This document shows positions 24,786 through 32,933 of a stretch of 40,597 bases of DNA, one piece after another. Position numbers and translations under genes: made by a program. A model generated the notes under the pieces. It was not told the origin of the DNA and ran no database searches. It worked only from the letters and a program-made list of their open reading frames with translations. The first letter of the stretch is position 1. The number at the start of each line of letters is the position of its first letter. Source of the DNA: Streptomyces sp. ISL-94 (lineage in GTDB: Bacteria; Actinomycetota; Actinomycetes; Streptomycetales; Streptomycetaceae); assembly GCF_018614075.1 (NCBI RefSeq), contig NZ_JAGGOZ010000012.1:1-40597 (forward strand), read 5' to 3'.

Positions 24786-26825
24786 GTGAGCATCCGCGAG
24801 ATAGGCGCGGTGCTGCGCCGCCGCTGGTACGTGATGCTGCCCCTGGCCCTGCTCGGCCTGCTCGCGGCGCTGCACCTGTACCGCTCGGTGCCGGTGGCGT
24901 ACCAGTCGCAGAGCTCGGTCGCGCTGCTCGACTCCACGGCCAACTCCCAGTTGCCGCCCGCCTTCGGCAATCCCATCTCGAACGCCGGCGGTTCGCTGGT
25001 CGTGACCGCGGACGTGCTGATCAGGACCCTGTCGGGGGCCGACGCGGCGCGGGACCTGCACGGCCTGGGGGTGACGGACCCCTACACGGTCGGGTTCGCC
25101 GCCAACACCTCGGGTCCGCTGATCACGCTGACCGTCACGGGGACCGACCGGGCGAAGGTGCTGGGCGAGACCAGTACGCTCACCGCCTTCGCCGGGGAGC
25201 AGCTCAACGCCCTCCAGGCGGCGGCCCAGGTGCAGCCCGCGTACTTCGTGCAGACCGCCCCGGTGGTGCTGCCGCAGACTCCGGTGCCGCAGCTGAAGAG
25301 CCGCTACCAGCAGGTGCTGGGCGTCATCATCCTCGGCACGACCGCCGGGTTCACGCTCTCCTTCGTGACGGAGAGCGTGCTGATGGCGCGCCGCCGCCGG
25401 CGCGAGGCGGCCGAGCCCTCGGCCGCCCCCCCGGCGTCACCGCGCAAACGGCGCGTCCACCGGGGGCTCCAGGCCCTGAACCTGGACACCACCCGGCTGC
25501 TCACCGGCTATCTGGCTCTGGCCTTCTTCATCCCCTCCAACCTGACCCTGCCGGGCATGGGCGGGGTGGGCACCCCGGCCAACGTCTTCGCGCTGCTCGG
25601 CCTGTTCTGGTACCTGGCGGCCTGGATCACCGGCCGCATCCGGGCGGCCCCCGGCACCCGGCTGCCCCGGGTGGTGATGTGCCTGCTGGCCGTCGCGGTC
25701 CTGGCCTCGTACCTCGCGAACGCCACCCGCGGCAGCGTGCACAAGGAGATCCTCGCAGCGGACCGCGGCCTGATCGCGCTGCTCGTCTGGGTGTCCCTGG
25801 TGGTGCTGGTCTCCGCCGGGATCAAGGACCGGGCGCGCCTGGACGTCCTGCTGCGCCGGGCCGTCGTGATGGCGTCGGTGGTGGCCGCGATCGGCTACTA
25901 CGACTTCTTCACCGCGACGAACATCGCCGACCACATCGGCATCCCGGGACTCCAGTCGAGCGTCCCCCAGATCACCACGCTGGACCGCGGCGCCTTCACC
26001 CGGCCGCGCTCCACCACGGCCCAGCCTCTGGAGTTCGGCGGGATGCTCGCGCTCCTGCTGCCCTTCGCCGTCCAGCAGGCCTTCGATCCCGTACGGGGGC
26101 ACCTGAGCCGGCTGCACCGCTGGGGGCCCGTGGTGCTGATGGGCGGCGCCCTGCCGCTGACGGTGTCGCGGACCTCCATCATCGGGGTGCTCATCGTGGT
26201 CCTGGTGATGGTGCTGCGCTGGAAGCCGCAGCGCCGGTGGGCCGCGATCGGCATGCTGGCGGGCGCTGTTGCCTGCTTCAAGGTGATCGTCCCCGGGCTG
26301 ATCGGGACCATCGGCACGCTGTTCGCCTCCTTCCTGACGAACTCCGACAGCAGCACCCAGGCCCGTACCCTCAAATACAGCGCGATCCTCCCCTACGTGG
26401 AGGAACGCCCGCTGTTCGGACGGGGTTTCGGGACCTTCATCCCCGAGCTCTACTTCTTCACCGACAACCAGTACATGCTGACCCTCGCGGAGACGGGCGC
26501 GCTGGGCCTGATCGCCCTGCTGCTCCTCTTCTTCACCGGGATCCACCAGGGCGGCGCCATCCGCCGGCTGGCCCGCGGCGAGTCCGACCGGGAGCTCGGG
26601 CAGGCGTTCTTCGCCTCGGCCCTCGTCGCCCTGGTCATCAGCGCCACCTTCGACGCCCTCAGCTTCCCGATGTTCGCCGGGATGTTCTTCCTGACGATCG
26701 CCGCCGGAGGCAGCTGCCTCGGCTTCGTCCGGCGCGCGGCGCCCGCCCAGCCCCCGATCGTGGAGTCCCCATGCCCTCCGACCGCCCGACCGCCGGTCAC
26801 CCCGCCCCGGGTGCCGGTCCCGTAG
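24786..26825 (+). CDS. Fusion of Wzz-like chain-length domain with Wzy/WaaL-like O-antigen polymerase/ligase
   Basis: A 679-residue integral membrane protein. Residues 1-200 form a complete Wzz-like unit: IREIGAVLRRRWYVML, helix 1, an extracytoplasmic part with FAANTSGPLITLTVTG, and helix 2 near 180-200. A basic, Ala/Pro-rich linker follows (about 203-235). A polytopic domain of about 10 helices (about 245-640) then carries the O-antigen ligase/polymerase pattern, with LPLTVSRTSIIGVLI and ERPLFGRGFGTFIPE followed by DNQYMLTLAETGALGLIALL. The reading frame is continuous across the junction. GTG at 24786 is preferred over GTG at 24780 because of its CAGGGG site. The protein would polymerise repeat units and set their number in one chain. 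Its 3' end overlaps the next gene by 55 nt. Confidence 0.85.
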   Translation: MSIREIGAVLRRRWYVMLPLALLGLLAALHLYRSVPVAYQSQSSVALLDSTANSQLPPAFGNPISNAGGSLVVTADVLIRTLSGADAARDLHGLGVTDPYTVGFAANTSGPLITLTVTGTDRAKVLGETSTLTAFAGEQLNALQAAAQVQPAYFVQTAPVVLPQTPVPQLKSRYQQVLGVIILGTTAGFTLSFVTESVLMARRRRREAAEPSAAPPASPRKRRVHRGLQALNLDTTRLLTGYLALAFFIPSNLTLPGMGGVGTPANVFALLGLFWYLAAWITGRIRAAPGTRLPRVVMCLLAVAVLASYLANATRGSVHKEILAADRGLIALLVWVSLVVLVSAGIKDRARLDVLLRRAVVMASVVAAIGYYDFFTATNIADHIGIPGLQSSVPQITTLDRGAFTRPRSTTAQPLEFGGMLALLLPFAVQQAFDPVRGHLSRLHRWGPVVLMGGALPLTVSRTSIIGVLIVVLVMVLRWKPQRRWAAIGMLAGAVACFKVIVPGLIGTIGTLFASFLTNSDSSTQARTLKYSAILPYVEERPLFGRGFGTFIPELYFFTDNQYMLTLAETGALGLIALLLLFFTGIHQGGAIRRLARGESDRELGQAFFASALVALVISATFDALSFPMFAGMFFLTIAAGGSCLGFVRRAAPAQPPIVESPCPPTARPPVTPPRVPVP

Positions 26826-27742
26826 CCGTCCTCGTCGTCACCTGGAACAGCGCCGCGGTGCTGCCGGAGTTCCTCGCCTCATTGCCGGACGGCATGGCCG
26901 GGCTCGACTGGCGCCTCGTCGTCGCCGACAACGACTCGGCCGACGGCACCGTGGATCTGATCCGCTCCCTGGCCCCGGAGACGACCATCGTCCAGACCGG
27001 CCGCAACGCCGGATACGCGGCCGGGGTGAACGCCGCCTTGGAGGCCGCCGCGAAGTGGGAGGGCGGCTTCCGGGCCGCCGTGGTGTGCAATCCGGACGTC
27101 CGGATGCGGCGGGGCTGCGCCCTGCTGCTCGTGGACGCGCTCGACGCCCCGCAGAGGGGCGGCGGCCGCGTCGGGATCAGCGTCCCGCTGCTGTACGAGG
27201 AGGACGGCCGTACGCTCCTCCACTCGCTGCGCCGCGAGTCCAGCGTGACCCGGGCGCTCGGCGAGGCGGTGCTGGGCAACCGCCGGGCCGGGCGCTTCCC
27301 GCGCTGGAGCGAGCTGGTCACGGACCCGTCCGCCTACGAGCGGGCGACGGTCGCGGACTGGGCGACCGGCGCGCTGATGGCCCTGTCCCGGGCCTGCCTG
27401 GACGCGTGCGGCGCCTGGGACGAATCCTTCTTCCTGTACTCGGAGGAGACCGAGTACTGCCTGCGGGCCCGGGACCGCGGCTTCGTCACCCGCCTGGAGC
27501 CCGCGGCCGCGGCCACCCATCTCGGCGGGGACTCGCAGGTGTCACCGCGCCTGTGGACCCTGCTGACCCTCAACCGCGTCCGGCTCTACCGCCGCCGCCA
27601 CGGGCTCGCCGCTGCCACCGCCTTCCGCGCGGCCGTCCTGCTGCGGGAGACCTCCCGGGCGGCCCTCGGCCGGGCGTCAAGCAGAGCGGCCGCCCGGGCC
27701 CTGGCCGGCCCCTCCGCGCTGCGCGCCACTCCCGGGCCCTAG
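26771..27742 (+). CDS. Family 2 glycosyltransferase, rhamnosyltransferase-like
   Basis: A 323-residue protein with VAVLVVTWNSAAVLPEFLAS, VVADNDSADGTVDLIRSL and the acceptor-side motif DESFFLYSEETEYCLRARDRGF. This set resembles the WbbL/rhamnosyltransferase branch of GT2, although the donor is not provable. The ATG at 26771 has GGAG 5 nt upstream and lies 55 nt inside the end of the Wzz-Wzy fusion gene, in another frame. It is the last plus-strand gene, and its final 66 nt overlap the end of the convergent minus-strand GT2. Confidence 0.87.
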   Translation: MPSDRPTAGHPAPGAGPVAVLVVTWNSAAVLPEFLASLPDGMAGLDWRLVVADNDSADGTVDLIRSLAPETTIVQTGRNAGYAAGVNAALEAAAKWEGGFRAAVVCNPDVRMRRGCALLLVDALDAPQRGGGRVGISVPLLYEEDGRTLLHSLRRESSVTRALGEAVLGNRRAGRFPRWSELVTDPSAYERATVADWATGALMALSRACLDACGAWDESFFLYSEETEYCLRARDRGFVTRLEPAAAATHLGGDSQVSPRLWTLLTLNRVRLYRRRHGLAAATAFRAAVLLRETSRAALGRASSRAAARALAGPSALRATPGP

Positions 27743-28537
27743 GCCCTGGTCCCAGGCGGTGTAGAAACTCCCCGGGTTGACCAGGTAGCGGACGGTGGCG
27801 CGGGGCAGGTGGCGGACCTCGTGGTGGCGGCTGTAGCGGCGGACCAGTTCCCAGTCCTCGCGCGGGAGCACCTCGGGCGTGCGCCGCAGGCGGCTGAAGT
27901 ACAGGGAGCGGGTGCGGCGCGCGACGAAGGCGTTGGTGTCCAGGAAGGCCTCGTGGGCGGCGCGGCGGCGGTCGAAGGGCACCGACAGGACGTCCTTCTC
28001 GGTGCCGTCGGGCAGCATCCTGCGCAGTGCGGTGTAGACGGCGTCGGGCGCGCTGGGCGGCTCCAGGACCGCCAGAGCCTGTTCCAGGTGGTCGGGCTCC
28101 CAGAGGTTGTCGTCGTCCAGGAAGGCCACGTACCGCGATCTGGTCAGGCGGATCCCCACATTGCGCACGACTCCGGCGGTGGCCGTGTTGCGGGCCAGGG
28201 AAACGGCGAACAGCCGCGGGTCGGCGGGCAGTCCGGGCAGGCCTGCGCCGTCGTCGACGACGATGACCACCTGGTCGGCCACGGTCTGCTCCAGCGCCGA
28301 GCGGACCGCCGCCCGCAGCGCCTCGGGGCGCCGGTGGGTGGCGATCACGGTGGCGACGAGGGCGGCCGGGGGCCGGCCCAGGAGGGCCGCGAGCCGGGTG
28401 GTCTCGGCGTCCTCGAAGCGCCGCAGCCGGACGGCTGAGGGGAAGAGGCGGACCTTGTTGGAGGCCTCGAAGAGCACCAGCCAGCCGAAGACCCGCTTGA
28501 GCAGCTCCCAGGGGGCCCGGGCGATACGGCGCATCAT
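27677..28537 (-). CDS. Family 2 glycosyltransferase
   Basis: A 286-residue protein. A basic, partly hydrophobic N-terminus (RRIARAPWELLKRVFGWLVL) may bind the membrane. The GT2 core has VATVIATHRRPEALRAAVRS, VVIVVDDGAG and YVAFLDDDNLWEPDHLEQA, with the DDD metal site. The ATG at 28537 has GGAGAG 6 nt upstream. It is the last gene of the long minus-strand operon, and its C-terminal 22 codons overlap the plus-strand GT2 on the opposite strand. The final residues (GPGSGAQRGGAGQGPGGRSA) look like low-complexity read-through and may have grown by loss of an earlier stop. Confidence 0.87.
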   Translation of the reverse strand: MMRRIARAPWELLKRVFGWLVLFEASNKVRLFPSAVRLRRFEDAETTRLAALLGRPPAALVATVIATHRRPEALRAAVRSALEQTVADQVVIVVDDGAGLPGLPADPRLFAVSLARNTATAGVVRNVGIRLTRSRYVAFLDDDNLWEPDHLEQALAVLEPPSAPDAVYTALRRMLPDGTEKDVLSVPFDRRRAAHEAFLDTNAFVARRTRSLYFSRLRRTPEVLPREDWELVRRYSRHHEVRHLPRATVRYLVNPGSFYTAWDQGLGPGSGAQRGGAGQGPGGRSA

Positions 28538-28560
28538 GAACTCTCCGTGGTCACTGGGGG

Positions 28561-29628
28561 TCAGGGGGCCGGTTCGGGCACGACCGGGCGGCCATCGGTC
28601 ATGCGGTTGCCCCGCCAGACGTTCCCGGCGCCGCCCGCGTTCCAGGCGGCAACCGGGCCGTAGGCCCCGCTGCCGGGGTGGTACTGGGTGGAGAAGACGT
28701 TGTCGGTGACCTGGATGCCGGTGGCGCCCGGGCCGCCGCCGTAGAGGGCGTAGGCCCCGCCGGCCAGCCAGTTGCCGTCGACGACGACCGAGGAGACGGT
28801 GCCGGTGTCGGCGAAGAGGCCGAGGGCGGCGGTGGCCCCCTTGTCCACGGGTACGGAGTTCAGGAGGGTGTTGTGCCGGACGGTCAGCCGGCCCTTGTTG
28901 CCGCCTCCGCTGATGACGGCGTCGGTGTGCTGCCATTCGCCGCCCTGGTTGCGGAACGGGACGATGTCGTGCACGTAGTTGTCGTGCAGCTCCCCCTGGC
29001 CCATGGACAGGGCGTTGCCGAACACCGAGATGTCGCACCAGCCGACCTCGATCGAGCTGTCGCCCATGTTCGAGACGGCGTAGTTCACCCCGCCGTTGTC
29101 AGGGCCCTTGCCCGGCACGGCGGTGATGGTGGTGTGCAGGACCTTCAGGCCGCGGAAGCCGGGGCGCAGGTTGATCCCCCACCAGTTGGCGGAGGTGATC
29201 CGGCTGTCGATGACGGTGACGTCGTCGGCGTAGACGTCGAGCGAACCGCGGATGTCCCAGCCCTTGATGACCGTGCCGTTGGTCTTGACCGACATGTTGC
29301 CCGTGTCGTGCTGCTCCAGGGCGGTCCGCGGGCCGGTGCTGCTCTCGTCGGGGAATCCGCAGGCGCCGGGCGATGCGCAGGCCTTCGGCGACGGTTCCGC
29401 CGTGGTGGCCGAGGGTCCGGGGGTGCCCGTGGTGGCCGAGGGGGCGGTCGTGCCCGTGGCGGGCGGCGTGGGGGCGGGCCGGCCGGGCTGTGTGGCGGAG
29501 GGCCCCGCGGGGGGTCCCGCCGAGGGCTCGCTCACGCCGGTGCGGTCGGCCTGGTACAGGGTCAGTACGACGGCCAGCACCACCCCGCCGAGCAGCCAGG
29601 CTCCCCACCGCCTCCGGTCCCGTGTCAC
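28561..29628 (-). CDS. Membrane-anchored right-handed beta-helix protein
   Basis: A 355-residue protein. One N-terminal hydrophobic segment (about 8-26) is followed by a Pro/Thr/Ser-rich linker (about 30-82). A parallel beta-helix domain then starts near 105, with repeating turns such as TVIKGWDIRGSLDVYADDVT, LKVLHTTITAV, LHDNYVHDIVPF, LTVRHNTLLNSV and IQVTDNVFSTQYH. The fold is shared by polysaccharide lyases, epimerases and hydrolases that act on uronic-acid polymers. The Asn/Asp-rich turns fit carbohydrate binding, but no catalytic set is assignable. The start is GTG at 29628, 6 nt after the Wzx stop. The context suggests extracellular processing of the polymer. Confidence 0.82.
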   Translation of the reverse strand: MTRDRRRWGAWLLGGVVLAVVLTLYQADRTGVSEPSAGPPAGPSATQPGRPAPTPPATGTTAPSATTGTPGPSATTAEPSPKACASPGACGFPDESSTGPRTALEQHDTGNMSVKTNGTVIKGWDIRGSLDVYADDVTVIDSRITSANWWGINLRPGFRGLKVLHTTITAVPGKGPDNGGVNYAVSNMGDSSIEVGWCDISVFGNALSMGQGELHDNYVHDIVPFRNQGGEWQHTDAVISGGGNKGRLTVRHNTLLNSVPVDKGATAALGLFADTGTVSSVVVDGNWLAGGAYALYGGGPGATGIQVTDNVFSTQYHPGSGAYGPVAAWNAGGAGNVWRGNRMTDGRPVVPEPAP

Positions 29629-29634
29629 GGCGGC

Positions 29635-31083
29635 CTACCCTCTGAGCAAGGAGCGGCTGGGCAGGACGCACAGCACGTAGCAGAGGGTCCCGGCGGCTCC
29701 GGTCGCGAGGAGCGCGAGGACGCCGTCCCCTAGGTACCGCTCCAGGCCGAGGACCGCCGCGCTCATCACCGCTCCGCCGAGGAAGGGCCAGGCGCAGGCC
29801 CGTGCGACCGTCCCCAGCGGGATGCCCCCGCGGTGCAGCGCGATCAGGAACACCGGCACCACGACGCCGCCGGCGACGAGCACGTGCCCCTGCGCCACCC
29901 CGACGATCCCGCCGGTACCGGCGCCGATGACCAGGACGGGGATCAGGATGAGGAGCCAGAGCCCCTGGACGGCGATGAGCGAGCGGCGGCGGCCGATGGC
30001 GACGAGGCAGTCGTAGGCCAGCTCGCAGCCGATGCGGACCAGGCCGAGGGCCATCAGCCAGGGCAGCGCGCGGGCGGCGGGCAGCCAGCGCTCTCCGTAC
30101 ACGAGTTCCACGATCGGGCCGGCGAGGGCCGCGAGCAGGACGCAGAGCGGGACGGTGGCCGTCACGACGACGCCGAGGGCGCGGCCGAAGCCACTCGCCA
30201 GCGCCTGCGGCGATGAGGCCAGCCGGGAGAATCCGGCGAAGGAGACGCGGCGGGCGGCCTCGGAGACGATCCGGACCGGCCAGCCGGAGATGTTGAAGGC
30301 GAGTACGTAGAAACCGAGGGCGAGCTGGTCCAGGGCGGAGCCCACCACCATGGTGTCCACGTTGACGACGCCGAGGGCGAGCATGCTGGCTCCGGCGAGC
30401 GGGAGCCCGAACCGGAGCAGCGCCCGGGCCTGTTCCCGGTCCCAGCCGAACCGCAGGGTGCCGGGTGCGGCGAGGCAGCAGCCGATGAGCGCGGCCACGT
30501 TGCCCGCGACGGCTCCGCAGGCGAAGCTCATCGGGCCCCAGCCCTCGACGGCCAGCAGCAGGGTCACCGCGGTGCTGAGCACGAAGTTGACGGCGTCGAC
30601 GGCCATCCGCCGGCCTTGTGCGAACTCCCGGGTGAGGAAGCCGGCGGGCACCTGGGACAGCCCGTCGAGGACCACGCACAGGCACATCACGCGCAGCACC
30701 CCGGAGGCCTGCGGCGAGCCGAGCACCGCCGCCACGGCGGGGGCCGCCGCGAAGAGCGCCGCGTACAGCAGGCAGCTGGAGGCCGCGCTCAGGGTGAGCA
30801 CGGTCGGGGCGAAGCGGCGCGGGTCGCCCTCCCAGCGCACGATCGCGAGCGAGACGCCGAGTTCGTTCGCGGAGAGCAGGACCAGCAGCACCGTCTGGGC
30901 GATGCCGTACACGCCCCAGGCCTCGGGGCCGAGGAAGAAGCGGGCGAGGATGATCCCGGTGACGAAGTTCCCGAGCCGCATGACGACGGTGTTGACCAGG
31001 CTCCACCGGGCCGCGGAGCCGACCTTGCGCCCCAGCGCCGGCGGCGCCGGGCCGGCCTCCGTATCGGTCCCGGAGCCGGTCAC
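29635..31083 (-). CDS. Wzx-like polysaccharide flippase (MOP superfamily)
   Basis: A 482-residue polytopic membrane protein, about 14 helices, predicted to flip lipid-linked repeat units to the outer face. It has the family opening ARWSLVNTVVMRLGNFVTG and then ARFFLGPEAWGVYGIAQTVL. The middle part FGLPLAGASMLALGVVNVDT starts the second half, and GFYVLAFNISGWPVRIVSEA lies in it. The GTG start at 31083 overlaps the Wzz stop by 4 bases. Presence of Wzx, Wzz and Wzy-like proteins marks the locus as Wzy-dependent rather than ABC-dependent export. Confidence 0.9.
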   Translation of the reverse strand: MTGSGTDTEAGPAPPALGRKVGSAARWSLVNTVVMRLGNFVTGIILARFFLGPEAWGVYGIAQTVLLVLLSANELGVSLAIVRWEGDPRRFAPTVLTLSAASSCLLYAALFAAAPAVAAVLGSPQASGVLRVMCLCVVLDGLSQVPAGFLTREFAQGRRMAVDAVNFVLSTAVTLLLAVEGWGPMSFACGAVAGNVAALIGCCLAAPGTLRFGWDREQARALLRFGLPLAGASMLALGVVNVDTMVVGSALDQLALGFYVLAFNISGWPVRIVSEAARRVSFAGFSRLASSPQALASGFGRALGVVVTATVPLCVLLAALAGPIVELVYGERWLPAARALPWLMALGLVRIGCELAYDCLVAIGRRRSLIAVQGLWLLILIPVLVIGAGTGGIVGVAQGHVLVAGGVVVPVFLIALHRGGIPLGTVARACAWPFLGGAVMSAAVLGLERYLGDGVLALLATGAAGTLCYVLCVLPSRSLLRG

Positions 31084-31769
31084 GGCGAACCGGCCGGTTC
31101 GGCGGCCGGGGCCGCCGCGGGTGCCGCGGGTGCCGCGGCCGCCTCGTCCGGGGCGGGCCGGTGCTTGCCGGGCGTCCGCCTGCGGGCTTCGACGAAGAAG
31201 GTGGCGACCAGGCTGAGCACAAAGCCCAACGCGCCTGCCATGACGAGGTATTGGAGCCTGGTTTTCGTCTCGGCCTCCGGCTTCTGGGGTGGCACGATCG
31301 TCGCCATCCGGATCATGGCTTCCGGTGTCACCGACTGCTGGGTCTGGAATTCACGCAGCCGCTTCTCGGCGTACTGGGTGAGGAGTTCGTCCGACTTCAG
31401 GACGGCGGCCGGGTCGGGCCCGGTGACGCTCAGCCACAGGAAGGGCCCCTGGGCATTGTCGGCGATCTTCGCCTCGTGCAGCCCGGTCACGCCCATGGCC
31501 TTCAACGCGGCGGACGAGCCGTCGGAGTTGAGGTTGCGGGCGAGACCGTCGGCCATCCCGGTGAGGGAGGCCTGCGTACTCAGGAAGGGGTTGCCGTCGA
31601 AGGCCGCCGTGGCCTTCGAGGAGTTCAGGAGCGTCACCGTGCTCTGGGACCGGTACTCCACCGGCACCAGCAGGTGCACGGCGGCGGCCAGCGCCGCCGT
31701 GAGCAGCAGTCCGGGCAGCAGTACGTACCAGCGCCTGCGCATGACCCGCCAGATTTCGGCGAGATCCAT
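31080..31769 (-). CDS. Wzz-like polysaccharide chain-length determinant
   Basis: A 229-residue membrane protein. EIWRVMRRRWYVLLPG leads into helix 1 (about 16-38). The extracytoplasmic region includes STVTLLNSSKATAAF and WLSVTGPDPAAVL. Helix 2 is at about 172-193, and an Ala/Pro-rich cytoplasmic tail follows, with no kinase domain or Tyr cluster. The ATG at 31769 has GGGGGAGGAAG just upstream, one of the best ribosome binding sites in the window, so it may be made in excess over its neighbours. It is 26 nt after the 2-epimerase gene and overlaps the Wzx gene. It is most similar in layout to the Wzz half of the fusion protein at 24786. Confidence 0.87.
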   Translation of the reverse strand: MDLAEIWRVMRRRWYVLLPGLLLTAALAAAVHLLVPVEYRSQSTVTLLNSSKATAAFDGNPFLSTQASLTGMADGLARNLNSDGSSAALKAMGVTGLHEAKIADNAQGPFLWLSVTGPDPAAVLKSDELLTQYAEKRLREFQTQQSVTPEAMIRMATIVPPQKPEAETKTRLQYLVMAGALGFVLSLVATFFVEARRRTPGKHRPAPDEAAAAPAAPAAAPAAEPAGSP

Positions 31770-31795
31770 GGTCTTCCTCCCCCTCGGATGTACGG

Positions 31796-32929
31796 TTACT
31801 GCGGTGCGGTGCCGGCCCCGCGCGGGACGAGGCCGGTGGGTCTGAGCCGGGTGTCCGCGGACCCGCCTGCCAGCAGGACCTCGGCGATGCGGTCGCTCGC
31901 GCGGCCGTCCCACAGTGCGGGGCAGCGGGGCGCCGGCGGATCGTCGAGCACCCGGTGCACGGTGGTGACGATGCGTTCCGGGTCCGTGCCCGCCAGGACG
32001 TTGGTGCCCTCCTCGACGGTGATGGGCCGCTCGGTGTTCTCGCGCAGGGTCACGCAGGGCACGCCGAGGGCGGTGGTCTCCTCCTGGATGCCCCCGGAGT
32101 CGGTGAGCACCAGGCGGGCGGAGTCCTGGAGGGCGAGGAAGTCGAGGTATCCGGCGGCCGGCACCAGCCGGATGCCGCCGGGCACGCCGATGTCCGCCAG
32201 CCGCTCGGCGGCCCGCGGGTGCACGGGCAGCAGCAGGGGACAGCGGCCGGCGATCTCGCCCAGGGCCTTCAGCAGGCCGCCGAGGGCGGCGGGGTCGTCG
32301 ACGTTGGCCGGGCGGTGCAGGGTGACCAGGCCGTATCCGCCGCGGGTGAGCCCGTACCGGTCCAGGATGTCCGACTCCCGGGCCCGGTCCAGGTTGGCGA
32401 GGAGGGTGTCGATCATGACGTTGCCGACGACGTGGATCTGGTCCTCCCGGTAGCCCTCCGCCCGCAGGTTCGCCGCGGCGTCGGGCGAGGGGGCCAGCAG
32501 GTAGTCGCTGACCCGGTCGGTGGCGACCCGGTTGACCTCCTCGGGCATGCTCCAGTCACGGCTGCGCAGTCCGGCCTCGACATGGGCCAGCAGCGGGCCG
32601 GCCTTCGCGGCGACCAGGGCGCAGGCCAGCGAGGAGTTGATGTCGCCGACCACGACCACCGCGTCGGGGGCCAGTTCGTCGAGCAGCGGCTCGAAGGCGG
32701 CCATGACCCGGCCGGTCTGCTGGGCGTGGGTGCCGGAGCCGGCGCCCAGGTACCGGTCGGGGGTGCGGATGCCGAGGTCGCGGAAGAACACGTCGTTCAT
32801 GGACGCGTCGTAGTGCTGGCCGGTGTGGACGAGGACCACGTCGACGCCGCGGCGTTCCAGTGCGTCCATCACGGGTTTGATCTTCATGTAGTTGGGTCGC
32901 GCTCCGGCGACGCAGATGATCCTGGTCAT
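31796..32929 (-). CDS. wecB: Non-hydrolysing UDP-N-acetylglucosamine 2-epimerase (WecB/WbpI type)
   Basis: A 377-residue cytoplasmic enzyme that inverts C-2 of UDP-GlcNAc or of UDP-GlcNAc-derived uronic acids. Diagnostic stretches are GARPNYMKIKPVMDAL, VHTGQHYD, VVGDINSSLACALVA, LAHVEAGLRSRDWSMPEEVNR, LVTLHRPANVDD and LTDSGGIQEETTALGVPCVTL. The ATG at 32929 lies 4 nt after the dehydrogenase gene stop. In this locus it could act on UDP-GlcNAc (giving ManNAc) or, like WbpI, on UDP-GlcNAc3NAcA. Sequence inspection alone does not separate these. Confidence 0.92.
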   Translation of the reverse strand: MTRIICVAGARPNYMKIKPVMDALERRGVDVVLVHTGQHYDASMNDVFFRDLGIRTPDRYLGAGSGTHAQQTGRVMAAFEPLLDELAPDAVVVVGDINSSLACALVAAKAGPLLAHVEAGLRSRDWSMPEEVNRVATDRVSDYLLAPSPDAAANLRAEGYREDQIHVVGNVMIDTLLANLDRARESDILDRYGLTRGGYGLVTLHRPANVDDPAALGGLLKALGEIAGRCPLLLPVHPRAAERLADIGVPGGIRLVPAAGYLDFLALQDSARLVLTDSGGIQEETTALGVPCVTLRENTERPITVEEGTNVLAGTDPERIVTTVHRVLDDPPAPRCPALWDGRASDRIAEVLLAGGSADTRLRPTGLVPRGAGTAPQ

Positions 32930-32933
32930 GGGC

